This document shows, in pieces, positions 25,440-34,660 of a stretch of DNA of 51,447 bases. A program made the position numbers and the translations under genes. The stretch's first letter is position 1; the number at the start of each line of letters is the position of its first letter. The stretch comes from Lachnospiraceae bacterium (GTDB lineage: Bacteria; Bacillota; Clostridia; Lachnospirales; Lachnospiraceae), in the NCBI GenBank assembly GCA_022791815.1, contig JAAVZU010000034.1:1-51447 (forward strand), read 5' to 3'. The notes beneath the pieces were generated by a model, which was not told where the DNA came from, ran no database searches, and was given only the letters and a program-made list of their open reading frames with translations.

Positions 25440-25613
25440 ATGAAAGAGTTAAATCGTTATGAACCTGCAGACACTTATAATAACTGCCATCGTGGCGGAA
25501 AAAACCAAAGTGCCAAAATCTCTGAAACCAATTCCGATGAAGATTCTGCTAATTCAAAATATGTAGTAAGAAAAGATAACAGAGAACGTCGGGATGGACC
25601 TGGTGGAAATTAA
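25440..25613 (+). CDS. Small charged protein of 57 aa next to the Rieske oxidoreductase
   Basis: GAAAGGA lies about 10 bases before the ATG. The protein opens MKELNRYEPADTYNNCHRG, is followed by a serine/asparagine-rich middle, and ends RRDGPGGN. No signal peptide, membrane helix or recognised family. It lies 57 bases after the oxidoreductase stop codon and just before a strong terminator, so it is co-transcribed. Its single cysteine and high charge are visible; any link to the Rieske enzyme is inference. Confidence 0.65.
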   Translation: MKELNRYEPADTYNNCHRGGKNQSAKISETNSDEDSANSKYVVRKDNRERRDGPGGN

Positions 25614-25628
25614 AATCATCTTATAAAG

Positions 25629-25665
25629 AAAAAATACCAAACAGATAACCTGCTTGGTATTTTTT
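25629..25665 (+). terminator. Terminator after the oxidoreductase operon
   Basis: AAAAAATACCAA (25629-25640) and TTGGTATTTTTT (25654-25665) form a perfect 12-bp stem with the T-run inside the stem. Confidence 0.85.
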
Positions 25666-25861
25666 CCCGTTCCTAAACTAAATCTTTTCATTTATTTTGT
25701 TTCTCGTTTCTCCTGCCCCCCTATTATACAATTACAATTTATTAGAGGCTATATCAGACATAGATGAATCCTCTAGTATCTGATATGTGGATACATATAA
25801 TATACTTTTCACACAAACGAAATGTTGCAAATATTTAATAAAACATTTTCTATATTTCCTT

Positions 25862-26998
25862 TTATGCAGACGGAGTTCTATGATATTTTTGTTTTTCCTG
25901 ATACATCTTTGCATCAGCTTTTTTTATAATATCTTCAATTTCTTTTCCATTTCCTAAAGCATAACCTACAGATGCAGAAAGTGTAATTTTTGATATATTA
26001 TTCTTTTTGATGATTCTTTCTTCCCATTTTTCTAGAATATCTTTGACAATTTCCTTTGTTGCTTCTTCTATAATCATAACAAATTCATCTCCACCAATGC
26101 GATATACTTTTTTAGAATCTTCCTGTATATCCCGTATAGAATCTGCAACACTCCTAATCAAATAATCACCATATTCATGCCCTAATGTATCATTTGTTCT
26201 CTTTAAATCATTGATATCCCAAAATATAACTCCTACATCCTGGATCTTTGGATAATACTCCTTTATCATCTTGTTATATTTATTTCTATTATATAGTGAA
26301 GTCATCTCATCTGCCTCACTCAACCGACTAAGGTTCTGTTCACGTACTGCTCTTTTGGTTATACCATCAGAAATATTTCTGGTTAGAGGAATCAAGACAA
26401 ACAAAATAAGTCCTCTTGGCAATACATAATATAATGGCAAAGTCAGCCATGGATTGCTATTAATCTCTCCAAATTCCATTAATCCTGTTGTTTCATTATA
26501 ATAGTCAGACATTGGATGAACTGTCAAAACCGTCATATTTGCATCACATAGCCCCCAAAAATATCCAACCATACCAGAGACATACATACTAAGTATAGTC
26601 AATATATAAGAACAATAAACAAATTTTTTATTACAGTACTTAATAGAATATAATAAAGGTAATACAAACAAAAGCACTGTATGATATGTAAGATTTGCAT
26701 TAATTATTGTAATTTCCATTATAAGAGCAATCATAATCAAATATTTTATCCACGGTCTTTTGGTTCCTAAAATAGTACATAATATAATTGCACACAATGC
26801 AATAGCACCACTGCCAAAGAAACTTTTATTCATCAAGTCAGAATCCACAATAAAGATATTTAGTACATTCAACACCCACATAAATGCTTGAATTCCTTGT
26901 GCAAACACTAAACACTTTAATGCAATAATATTTGCCTCTGATTCCAACTGCTGATGATCAAATGCTTCAGCATCTTCTATATGATTCATAAAGCTCAT
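25862..26998 (-). CDS. Membrane diguanylate cyclase (GGDEF)
   Basis: About 378 aa. Seven or eight hydrophobic segments occupy residues 25-210 and act as a sensor or anchor. The GGDEF domain follows: EADEMTSLYNRNKYNKMI opens it, the active site is YRIGGDEFVMII near residue 300, and SVGYALGN ends it. The conserved D in GVIFWDINDLKRTND and the nucleotide-binding N and D are kept, so c-di-GMP synthesis is likely. There is no EAL partner here and no clear RxxD inhibitory site. The start is uncertain: 26998 sits close to GGGGGG, 26989 at a better distance. Confidence 0.9.
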   Translation of the reverse strand: MSFMNHIEDAEAFDHQQLESEANIIALKCLVFAQGIQAFMWVLNVLNIFIVDSDLMNKSFFGSGAIALCAIILCTILGTKRPWIKYLIMIALIMEITIINANLTYHTVLLFVLPLLYSIKYCNKKFVYCSYILTILSMYVSGMVGYFWGLCDANMTVLTVHPMSDYYNETTGLMEFGEINSNPWLTLPLYYVLPRGLILFVLIPLTRNISDGITKRAVREQNLSRLSEADEMTSLYNRNKYNKMIKEYYPKIQDVGVIFWDINDLKRTNDTLGHEYGDYLIRSVADSIRDIQEDSKKVYRIGGDEFVMIIEEATKEIVKDILEKWEERIIKKNNISKITLSASVGYALGNGKEIEDIIKKADAKMYQEKQKYHRTPSA

Positions 26999-27056
26999 TT
27001 CCCCCCTTAGCATTATATTTTAAATAATACTATAGTTTTCTTTATTTTCTAAAATA

Positions 27057-27250
27057 GTAACTGTTCAGAACCATGAACAGTTACGTTTAAACCCATAATG
27101 ATTTGGCTGGCTAAACTGTATGAGTATATAGGGCGATAGTCCGGCATACGAATACAGTTGGTGATTGCGGGAGTGCTAAGCACGTAGCAATCAACTTTTA
27201 TTTCTTACGAAAGCACAGTAAATACGTGTTTCTATCTAAATAGTTACCTA
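27057..27250. repeat. Possible small dispersed element (MITE-like) with related ends
   Basis: The left end GTAACTGTTCAGAACC (27057-27072) resembles the reverse complement of the right end (GTAACTATTTAG near 27236-27247). Inside the left end, GTAACTGTTCA and TGAACAGTTAC form a perfect 11-bp hairpin (27057-27083). The interior has no gene. A copy of the end motif is at 12036-12051. Confidence 0.45.
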
Positions 27251-27453
27251 AACTATTAAAAATGTTTATAACAATTATACAAAATTAGCACTTTATCTCA
27301 AATTTATCTTTTTCATTAAGTAATCACAAAATTCATTTGTTCTTTTAATTTTTGTGTAGAGTTCACAAAAATAGTATAACACAAAAATCTTTTTTTTGCG
27401 ACCTTTACCAGCATATTAAGCTAACAAAATTTTGCTTACTTGTATAAGAAATA
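27251..27453. other. Gene-free interval
   Basis: AT-rich sequence with no open frame and no repeat noticed. Confidence 0.5.
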
Positions 27454-27485
27454 TAAAAAATCGAGACCCCAATTGAAGTCTCGAT
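27454..27485 (-). terminator. Terminator of the peptide-type ABC operon
   Basis: Minus strand stem ATCGAGAC with GTCTCGAT (27460-27467 and 27478-27485), followed by TTTTTT. It lies 20 bases after the permease stop codon. Confidence 0.85.
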
Positions 27486-27503
27486 ATGTTTTATAATATT
27501 ATC

Positions 27504-29933
27504 CTATTCCTGATGTCTTATTCTTTCAATCAATGTTTCTTTTTGCAAATGTCTACTCATATAAGCAGATAATATCATCTGCATGAACAACAATATACCT
27601 GTCATAATCAATAATTCTGCTGCTGGTAAGCTATAAGTCTCTATTCCAATTACGCTGTCTGACTTACATTTTGCCCAAGCCAGATATCCCAGTACATTCC
27701 CAAGAGAGAATGTCACAATCAAAACTCCCACTGTAAAAACTAATCCCTCCAACTGTAACATATAATTTAGCTGCTTTTTCGTCATACCTATAGCCTGTAA
27801 AATTCCAAGTTCTTTTCTTCGTGTAATTATACTAGTGATCAGCGTATTTGCCATATTCATAAAACCTATCACTCCAATAATCCCAAGAAGAGCATAAGCA
27901 CCTCCTTGCATTGAAGCAATAGCCATTTTAGACTGTTTATAAGCATCCTGATAAGTAACCATCTCATAATATTCATTTTCTACTGTCATCTGTTCCAAAG
28001 CTTTTTGAACAGATGCTATCTTATTCTTCTCACAACTTACCCACACATCTGTTGTTAAATTTTCTTTAAAATTCATGGACTCGAACTGCTCTTCTGTCAT
28101 TATAAATGTAGCATCTGTTTTCGTAGATCCAGTAAGCGTAAATGTCTTAAAAATTTCTTTATCTCCATCAAAAAAAGTAAGTTTTACCTCATCTCCTATT
28201 GTATATCCATCCATTTCCATCCATGTATCATATCCGTATGCAATCTCATTTTTCTTTTTCGCATTATCATAATTAAGCTTTCCCCTCTGTACTTCCAGCT
28301 TATGATAATCTTCCTTTGACAACACTTCTACCGTTGTATACAGTTCCTCTTCGTTTTCATCTCCAGTTACCTTTTCTCTTAAAACTTTTATTATGTTTCG
28401 GGTTTCTACCTTTGTTACTCCATCTATGCTACGAATCTGATTAAGCCATTTCTCTCCCATTATATCTTGTTGTTGTACATGATTTAAATTATTTTCTGGA
28501 TAAACAGTATCGTTTAAATCACAATCCAGAGTAATATAGAAATCTCCCTTTTCCACCTTATTCCTTGCATCAAATCCTGCATCCATATTACCAGCTATAT
28601 TTGCAATAACCACAAACATAATCCCAGAGAGTCCCATAGTCAAAATTGTAGTCAAAGTCCGCTTCTTATTTCTTGCCAGATTTGACATGGTAAGTTTTAC
28701 TACATTGACAGAGGAATAACCTTTCCGAACTGCTTTTCCTTTTACACTTTCTTCATGATAACGCATTGCCTCCACAGGAGCAATCCTTGATGCAATCCTC
28801 ATTGGCTTTAACAAGGAAATATATACCGTTACAAAAGAAACAAAAGCCACTAACAGCATAAGCGGAAAATTAAAGATAGAAACCTTCTCCATATCTGTTA
28901 TGGAAATATTCTCATACATTTTTACACAAAGCCAAGAAAAAGTAAAATGAGTTACCAGTAATCCTAATACCAGACCTACTGCTGTTCCAATACCTGCCAG
29001 AATCATGCCTTCCTTTAACAATATGTTTTTAATCTGCTTTTTTGTTGTGCCAATAGCTCGAAACTTACCATACTCCTGTATCTTTTGTATAATACCAACA
29101 TAGAAAATATTGTAAATAACCAATACAGAAAACAATATTACCAAAACAGCAATCACGCAACAAATACCAATAGTCTCCAGTTCTGGCTCTAATATCCCAA
29201 ATAAATAGTTCCTATTTATTATAACTTGCTTTTTTTCCACTCCCAAATTTACTGCCAAATTTTCAATTTTTTCCTGCATTCCAGCTATATCTAAGTTTTC
29301 TTCATTTTTTACTTTAAAAACTACGCTATAATTTTGTTCCTTTTCTGGCACTTCTGTTCCATAAAAATCTTCGGAAACATAAGCACCATACCTTTTGTTT
29401 AAATCATTTTTCTCACTTTCATTTAAAAATCCGCAAATAACAAACTCTTTTGTTGTAAATGCCTTATGATGTACCCGATATTTTACGCAAACCTTGTCAC
29501 CAATCTTTGGATTTTTCAGTCCTGCTCCTTGAAAAAATCCTTTTTGCCCTGCTATTTCATTTTCTTTTGCTGGAAATGTTCCTTCACAAGTGCTTACCTT
29601 TCCCAGTTGCCGTGCAGTCTCATCCATAAAAGAAAGGATTCCTTCTGCCCCTTCTAAAGAAACTGTGGCAAAATTCTCTAACCTTCCAACATCATAAAAT
29701 TCCCCATGAATCTTTACTTTTTCAAAAATCTCTTTATCAACTCCTGCATATCCGCCAAAATATTCTCCATAAAAAGCTCCTGCATTGACCTTTTTTTCTT
29801 TTATTACTCCATACGCAAAAAGTGCAATAATAGTCAGTAACATAGTTGTAAGCATAATGGATATACAGATTAACAGACTTTTGCTTTTATTTTCTCTTAA
29901 ATTAGCTTTTGCAATTTTTGTTGTTGTCTTCAT
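27504..29933 (-). CDS. FtsX/MacB-type ABC transporter permease
   Basis: 809 aa. One helix at the N-terminus (LLICISIMLTTMLLTIIALF), a large extracellular domain, three helices (TIGICCVIAVLVILFSVLVI and following), then a repeat of the same plan ending in three helices. FGKFRAIGTTKKQIKNILLKEG and LGILQAIGMTKKQLNYMLQLEG are the FtsX-domain coupling motifs, present twice. This is the permease type of antimicrobial-peptide resistance modules (BceAB-like) and of MacB-like export. The start adjoins the ATPase stop (TAG-ATG). Second gene of an operon whose sensor kinase and regulator lie upstream on the same strand. Confidence 0.9.
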   Translation of the reverse strand: MKTTTKIAKANLRENKSKSLLICISIMLTTMLLTIIALFAYGVIKEKKVNAGAFYGEYFGGYAGVDKEIFEKVKIHGEFYDVGRLENFATVSLEGAEGILSFMDETARQLGKVSTCEGTFPAKENEIAGQKGFFQGAGLKNPKIGDKVCVKYRVHHKAFTTKEFVICGFLNESEKNDLNKRYGAYVSEDFYGTEVPEKEQNYSVVFKVKNEENLDIAGMQEKIENLAVNLGVEKKQVIINRNYLFGILEPELETIGICCVIAVLVILFSVLVIYNIFYVGIIQKIQEYGKFRAIGTTKKQIKNILLKEGMILAGIGTAVGLVLGLLVTHFTFSWLCVKMYENISITDMEKVSIFNFPLMLLVAFVSFVTVYISLLKPMRIASRIAPVEAMRYHEESVKGKAVRKGYSSVNVVKLTMSNLARNKKRTLTTILTMGLSGIMFVVIANIAGNMDAGFDARNKVEKGDFYITLDCDLNDTVYPENNLNHVQQQDIMGEKWLNQIRSIDGVTKVETRNIIKVLREKVTGDENEEELYTTVEVLSKEDYHKLEVQRGKLNYDNAKKKNEIAYGYDTWMEMDGYTIGDEVKLTFFDGDKEIFKTFTLTGSTKTDATFIMTEEQFESMNFKENLTTDVWVSCEKNKIASVQKALEQMTVENEYYEMVTYQDAYKQSKMAIASMQGGAYALLGIIGVIGFMNMANTLITSIITRRKELGILQAIGMTKKQLNYMLQLEGLVFTVGVLIVTFSLGNVLGYLAWAKCKSDSVIGIETYSLPAAELLIMTGILLFMQMILSAYMSRHLQKETLIERIRHQE

Positions 29934-30602
29934 CTATGCCACCACCTTACCATCTTCAATAACAATAATATGGTCTGCCATCTGTGCAATCTCTTCATCA
30001 TGGGTAATAACCACCAATGTTTGTCCATATTTCTTTGCAGACAATTTTAAAAGACTGATAACCTCATCTCCTGTTTTAGAGTCCAGATTTCCTGTGGGTT
30101 CATCGGCGAGAATAATATCCGGTTTCGATGCTATGGCTCTTGCAATTGCTACTCTCTGCTGCTGTCCTCCAGACAGAGTATTAGGCAGATTTTCTATTTT
30201 ATTTTCCAACTGCAAAGTGCTTAAAATATCATTTATAAAGACTTTGTCCACTGCCTTTCCATCTAATCCCATTGGCAATACTATATTTTCCCATACATTT
30301 AAAGAAGATATTAAATTAAACGCCTGAAATATAAATCCAATTTTCCGTCTTCGGAATACAGCCAGTTTTTCCTCCTTTAACTGAAAAATATCTTTTTCTC
30401 CAATAAATACTTTACCACTGGTAGGAACATCTAATCCCCCTAGCATATGAAGCAAGGTACTTTTGCCTGATCCTGATTTACCCACAATAGCAACAAATTC
30501 TCCCTTCTCAATTCCAATATTGGTATTGTCAATGGCTCTAACCTGATTTTCACCTTCCCCATAAAACTTACATAAATTCTCTGTACTTAAGATTGTATTC
30601 AT
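29934..30602 (-). CDS. ABC transporter ATP-binding protein (MacB/LolD type)
   Basis: 222 aa. Walker A GKSGSGKST, signature LSGGQQQRVAIARA, Walker B ILADEPTGNLD and the H-switch VVITHD are all intact; GNLD after Walker B marks the MacB/LolD/BceA class. AGGAAG precedes the ATG. It adjoins the FtsX-type permease gene, which it should energise. The gap to the kinase upstream contains a perfect 19-bp inverted repeat, so it may be read from its own promoter. Confidence 0.93.
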   Translation of the reverse strand: MNTILSTENLCKFYGEGENQVRAIDNTNIGIEKGEFVAIVGKSGSGKSTLLHMLGGLDVPTSGKVFIGEKDIFQLKEEKLAVFRRRKIGFIFQAFNLISSLNVWENIVLPMGLDGKAVDKVFINDILSTLQLENKIENLPNTLSGGQQQRVAIARAIASKPDIILADEPTGNLDSKTGDEVISLLKLSAKKYGQTLVVITHDEEIAQMADHIIVIEDGKVVA

Positions 30603-30696
30603 TTTTATCTTCCTTTCTTGCTCTTTCTTTTCTATTTCCTATCATAAACTCCTGTCCTTTCATTTCTCTTTCAAAATAGAAAAAAAGTCTTACAAA

Positions 30697-30740
30697 AATG
30701 TAAGCAATAATATCTTCTTTTAGATATTATTGCTTACATT
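30697..30740 (-). repeat. Perfect 19-bp inverted repeat between kinase and ATPase genes
   Basis: AATGTAAGCAATAATATCT (30697-30715) and its complement at 30722-30740, loop of 6 bases. It is followed on the minus strand only by a weak T-run, so it may be a terminator for the kinase transcript or a regulator site for the ABC genes. Confidence 0.75.
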
Positions 30741-30802
30741 ATACAAAATAGAACAATACTTATTTTAACTTCGTCATTTAAAGCAAAAAATACTTCAAAA
30801 TT

Positions 30803-32074
30803 TTACTTTAGAGGCAACATTATCGCAAATGTACTTCCTTTTGTTTCTTTCTTCCCAATAGGAATTACCACAATAATATTCCCGCCTTGCTCCTCTAAAA
30901 TTTTTCTTGTAAGATAAAGTCCTATACCAGATCCTTCCGCCTGTTTCACTACCTCATGTTTTCCTCTAAAAAACCTTTGAAAAATCCGATTAATTTCCTC
31001 CTTCTTTATACCAATTCCTTCATCCTTAATCTCAATTCTCAGAAAATGAATTTGTTTTTTCATTTTAATCCAGATACAAGAATCTGCTGGGCTATATTTA
31101 ATAGCATTTTCTAATACATTTACAATAGCTTCTTTTGTCCACTTGACATCATGTGGTAAAGATAAATTTTGTATTTCTGCCTCCTGACTGTCAACAACAA
31201 TTTCTATGCCTTTTTCCTCTGCTTTCACATATACTTGGTTTACTGCCTGTACCAAGGTATCAAAAATATTTGCCATTTCTTTATGAATCTCTATCATACC
31301 TTTTTCCATACGGGAAATATTTACTAAGGCTGCCACCATTCCTTCCAAATGGGTGATTTGTTCCCCTAACCGACTTAAAAATTCCTTTTTCTCTTCTGAT
31401 GTAAAAGCATTATCTTCTAATAACTGAAAACACATTTTTATAGAAGCAACAGGTGTCTTTAGTTGATGTGACAAATCTGATACCAATGCTTTTGTATCCT
31501 CTTTCTCTCTTTCAATACGTTGTTCGTTTAATGCAATTTTATGACCTAGGGATTCTAACCGCATATAGATATAATCTTCTGTTTTTTCTCTAAAATCTTC
31601 TGTTATACTATCATACTTACCATCATAAAACTGTTCTAAAATTTTCTCTAAGTCACGAAGCTCCCTTTCTCTATTTCCCTTTACAATCTTATAGATACTA
31701 TAAAATAATAATAGAAAAAACAAATACAAAACCAGATAAAGCATTGCAAGTTTTTTTGCATATTTCTTTGTTCGGTCAACAAAAATGGAATTATAATCTT
31801 CATCATATCCATATTCTTCTAACACCAAAAAACCTTCCTTTATGGCATCTTGATCAACGTTCCCTTTCATCATATCCGCAGCTATCTGCTCATAAGAAAC
31901 ACTCTTTTGCAGCTCCCCCATCATCTGGTAAACCATATTGACATTTTTCATTTCCTGCTTCTTATGCATACGGACTTGAATCCCCCATGCCATTAAAAAT
32001 ACAACTAACAAAACTAACATGTAGACCAACAAATAAAACCTATGTTTATTTTTTTCTTTTCTACCCTTTTTCAT
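30803..32074 (-). CDS. Sensor histidine kinase of ABC module 1
   Basis: 423 aa. Two membrane helices (RFYLLVYMLVLLVVFLMAWG and AMLYLVLYLFFLLLFYSIY) enclose an extracellular loop of about 75 residues, unlike the loop-free BceS kinases. H203 in LVSDLSHQLKTPVA is the phospho-acceptor. The ATPase has NVLENAIKYS and GSGIGLYLTRKIL. It should phosphorylate the OmpR-type regulator encoded 39 bases upstream. Together with the FtsX-type exporter this is a sensing and detoxification unit; ligand unknown. Confidence 0.9.
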   Translation of the reverse strand: MKKGRKEKNKHRFYLLVYMLVLLVVFLMAWGIQVRMHKKQEMKNVNMVYQMMGELQKSVSYEQIAADMMKGNVDQDAIKEGFLVLEEYGYDEDYNSIFVDRTKKYAKKLAMLYLVLYLFFLLLFYSIYKIVKGNRERELRDLEKILEQFYDGKYDSITEDFREKTEDYIYMRLESLGHKIALNEQRIEREKEDTKALVSDLSHQLKTPVASIKMCFQLLEDNAFTSEEKKEFLSRLGEQITHLEGMVAALVNISRMEKGMIEIHKEMANIFDTLVQAVNQVYVKAEEKGIEIVVDSQEAEIQNLSLPHDVKWTKEAIVNVLENAIKYSPADSCIWIKMKKQIHFLRIEIKDEGIGIKKEEINRIFQRFFRGKHEVVKQAEGSGIGLYLTRKILEEQGGNIIVVIPIGKKETKGSTFAIMLPLK

Positions 32075-32113
32075 TGCTATTTCCTTTATTCCATGTACTC
32101 TATTGTTTGCCTG

Positions 32114-32797
32114 CTATATAATAATATCTCTATCCCAAAGGTACCCTATCCCTCTTATATTTTTGATATACACTGGATTAGAGGGATTATCCTCAATCTT
32201 CTCTCTCAATCTTCTTACATTTACTGCTACTGTATTCTCATCTACAAATTCACCATTTATATCAAACATCTGATCTAACAACTGTTTCTTTGATAAAATC
32301 TGTTTGGGATGTTCCATAAAAATAAGTAACAATCGTAATTCATTTTTTGTCAAAGAAGTTTCTTTCCCTTTTATATAAACTTTCATTTCCTTCTTTAAAT
32401 ATATCACCTCACCAGAAGACATCCTGTCATCATGATTAGACATTCTTTTAAAAATAGCATTTACTTTAGATATCAATACAGTAAGACTAAAGGGTTTTGC
32501 CATATAATCATCTGCTCCTGCCTCATAACCCAACACCATATCTATTTCCTGACTTAGGGCAGTTAAAAAAATAAAATGAACCGAGCTTATTTTTCTAATC
32601 TCTCTGCAAAAATCTAAACCATTACCATCCTCCAAAGTAATATCACAAATAATTAAATCTATGGTATTCTCTTGAAACAATTTCATTCCTTGACAAATCC
32701 CATAAGCGGAAAATACTTGGTATCCCTCTTTTTCCAATTTCAAACTAATGCCTCGGTTCAAATTTTCTTCATCTTCTAACAACAAAATCTGCTTCAT
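32114..32797 (-). CDS. OmpR-family response regulator of ABC module 1
   Basis: 227 aa. Receiver domain with D52 in DLIICDITLEDGNG and K in DDYMAKPFS; C-terminal winged helix with TKNELRLLLIFMEHPKQIL and VAVNVRRLREKI. AGAGGG lies before the ATG. It opens the operon regulator-kinase-ATPase-permease on the minus strand. Its binding site may be the 19-bp inverted repeat before the ATPase gene, which is inference from position. Confidence 0.92.
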   Translation of the reverse strand: MKQILLLEDEENLNRGISLKLEKEGYQVFSAYGICQGMKLFQENTIDLIICDITLEDGNGLDFCREIRKISSVHFIFLTALSQEIDMVLGYEAGADDYMAKPFSLTVLISKVNAIFKRMSNHDDRMSSGEVIYLKKEMKVYIKGKETSLTKNELRLLLIFMEHPKQILSKKQLLDQMFDINGEFVDENTVAVNVRRLREKIEDNPSNPVYIKNIRGIGYLWDRDIII

Positions 32798-32949
32798 AAT
32801 ATTCCCTCTTTATATTACATTTGTTAAATCTTCTTATTACCATTATATAATTCTACAAAGATTAATCAAAACCTTAGTTTTGTGGAAATATTATAGCATA
32901 ATTGATCTTTTTTGAAAACTTTCTAACAACAATATGCCTATATAACTTT

Positions 32950-33654
32950 TTACATCAAATCCTTTCTTTCTATATTATAAATAGACAGTCCCGCAAATAC
33001 AAAAGATACAACCGTTAAAATACTAGGGAATACGGTACTACCAGCAAGTGAAAAATCACCAATATTGGCCTGCGTAAGAAAAATAAGTAAAAATGAAGTT
33101 ATAATCGTTGCCTTAGAAGATTTCATTGCCATTCCAACAAATAATGCAATAAAACTCATTGTGACAATTACAACTGATTTTGCCAAAAGTTGAAGGTAAA
33201 AAGAGAGACTTCCCATATCAAAATCAATTACAAATGCAGATTGCATACTCTTCGCCCCTACATCTACACAAGTATATATCATTAACTTTGTTACAACCAG
33301 TGCAATGAAATTAAAAATCCATACTGCCATCATTTGTGAGACTAAAATTTTTTGTCTTTTTATCGGATAAGAAAACATTAGATTCATGGTTTTATTTTTG
33401 TATGCACTTACTATAAAAGAAGCCAGCATAACGCTTGTAAAAACTAAAAAAGACATACTGGTAAATAATTCAATAGTAGCAGAAATTATATCTTTTCCCT
33501 CTGCTGCATCCAAAGTGCCATCTGGATCGTTTGCAATACCTAAAAAGGCATTGGCAAAAACAAAGAAGCAAAGAAGAACAGCTAAAATAAAAGCATTGCG
33601 AATATATTTCCGAATATTGTTTTTCTTCCATTCTAATTTGATTAACTTTATCAT
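32950..33654 (-). CDS. ABC-2 type permease of module 2
   Basis: 234 aa, six membrane helices (AFILAVLLCFFVFANAFL, SFLVFTSVMLASFIVSAY and others). It fits the lantibiotic-immunity (BcrB/LanE-like) ABC-2 group. MIKLIKLEWKKNNIRKYIR at the N-terminus is the typical opening. It overlaps the ATPase stop by one base (TAATG), so the two are coupled. A single permease is present where LanFEG systems have two. Confidence 0.85.
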   Translation of the reverse strand: MIKLIKLEWKKNNIRKYIRNAFILAVLLCFFVFANAFLGIANDPDGTLDAAEGKDIISATIELFTSMSFLVFTSVMLASFIVSAYKNKTMNLMFSYPIKRQKILVSQMMAVWIFNFIALVVTKLMIYTCVDVGAKSMQSAFVIDFDMGSLSFYLQLLAKSVVIVTMSFIALFVGMAMKSSKATIITSFLLIFLTQANIGDFSLAGSTVFPSILTVVSFVFAGLSIYNIERKDLM

Positions 33655-34571
33655 TATTTTGCTGCCTCCTCTGTGATTTTTAAAAAATAATCTTCCAAAC
33701 TTTCAGATTTCTTACTAATTGAATTAATCCCTACATCATTTAGAGTTAGTATCTTTGATACATCTTTTGTAGTAACCCGACTGTCATAGATACGGATAAC
33801 GTGATCATCTATGATTTTGAAATTATTTAGTTCTAATTTGTCAGTTAATACATAAGCTGCTTTCTGAGTTGTCTCAACAGCAAGTTCAATATATGCTGTA
33901 TTTCTTTCAGAAATTTCTTTTATAGAAACCTCCTTCATCATATTTCCATGATGGATAATACCAATTGTATCTGCAATACCTTCCACTTCAAAAAGAATAT
34001 GACTAGATAAGATAATCGTAATTCCATATTCTGTACACAACATTTTAAACAATTCTCTAATCTGTTTCATTCCAGCGGGATCAAGTCCATTTGTTGGCTC
34101 ATCAAGCACTAATAGTTCTGGTTTACAAAGTATTGCACGGGCAATTCCTAAACGTTGTTTCATTCCCAGCGAATATCTTTTTACCTGCTTATTGGCTGCT
34201 TCCTCAAGTCCCAACATTTCAAGGGCATTGTCCACACTGCCAGGATGATAATATCCCATATACTCACTATGTAGCTGTAAATTTTCTTTTCCACTTAAAT
34301 GCTCATAAAAACATGGAAATTCAATAATACTCCCCATTCTTTTTAATACTTCATAAGATGTTGGTGTTAGTCTTTCCCCAAACAGCCAAACAGAACCTTC
34401 TGTTGGTTTCCAAAGATTTGTAATCATTTTCATTACAGTTGTTTTTCCTGCTCCATTTGGCCCCAAAAAGCCGTAGATTTCTCCTTCTTTTACATGGATA
34501 TCTACATCTTTAACCAGTTCCCTGCCATCAATAATTTTTGTTAAATGATTCGTTTGCATAATATATGACAT
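33654..34571 (-). CDS. ABC ATPase of module 2 (BcrA/lantibiotic-immunity type)
   Basis: 305 aa from MSYIMQTNHLTKI. Walker A GPNGAGKTT, signature YSLGMKQRLGIARA, Walker B LLVLDEPTNGLDPAG. The 95-residue C-terminal tail after the ATPase fold is typical of bacitracin/lantibiotic exporters. The start at 34571, with AAGGGGG upstream, is preferred over 34619. Just upstream, on the same strand, lie a VanS/NisK-like kinase and its regulator. Confidence 0.9.
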   Translation of the reverse strand: MSYIMQTNHLTKIIDGRELVKDVDIHVKEGEIYGFLGPNGAGKTTVMKMITNLWKPTEGSVWLFGERLTPTSYEVLKRMGSIIEFPCFYEHLSGKENLQLHSEYMGYYHPGSVDNALEMLGLEEAANKQVKRYSLGMKQRLGIARAILCKPELLVLDEPTNGLDPAGMKQIRELFKMLCTEYGITIILSSHILFEVEGIADTIGIIHHGNMMKEVSIKEISERNTAYIELAVETTQKAAYVLTDKLELNNFKIIDDHVIRIYDSRVTTKDVSKILTLNDVGINSISKKSESLEDYFLKITEEAAK

Positions 34572-34660
34572 AGTAACTGCCCCCTTTCTTAAAGCCATTA
34601 TAATAGATTTGTTTTTCAAAACTCTTGCATAATTCTTACGAATTTCTTTCGTAGAGCTTT

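Noticed and set aside
27086-27240. Interior of the repeat element as a possible structured RNA
   Set aside because: The sequence GGCGATAGTCCGGCATAC and neighbours look intriguing, but no known RNA family pattern could be matched and no strong stem is present.
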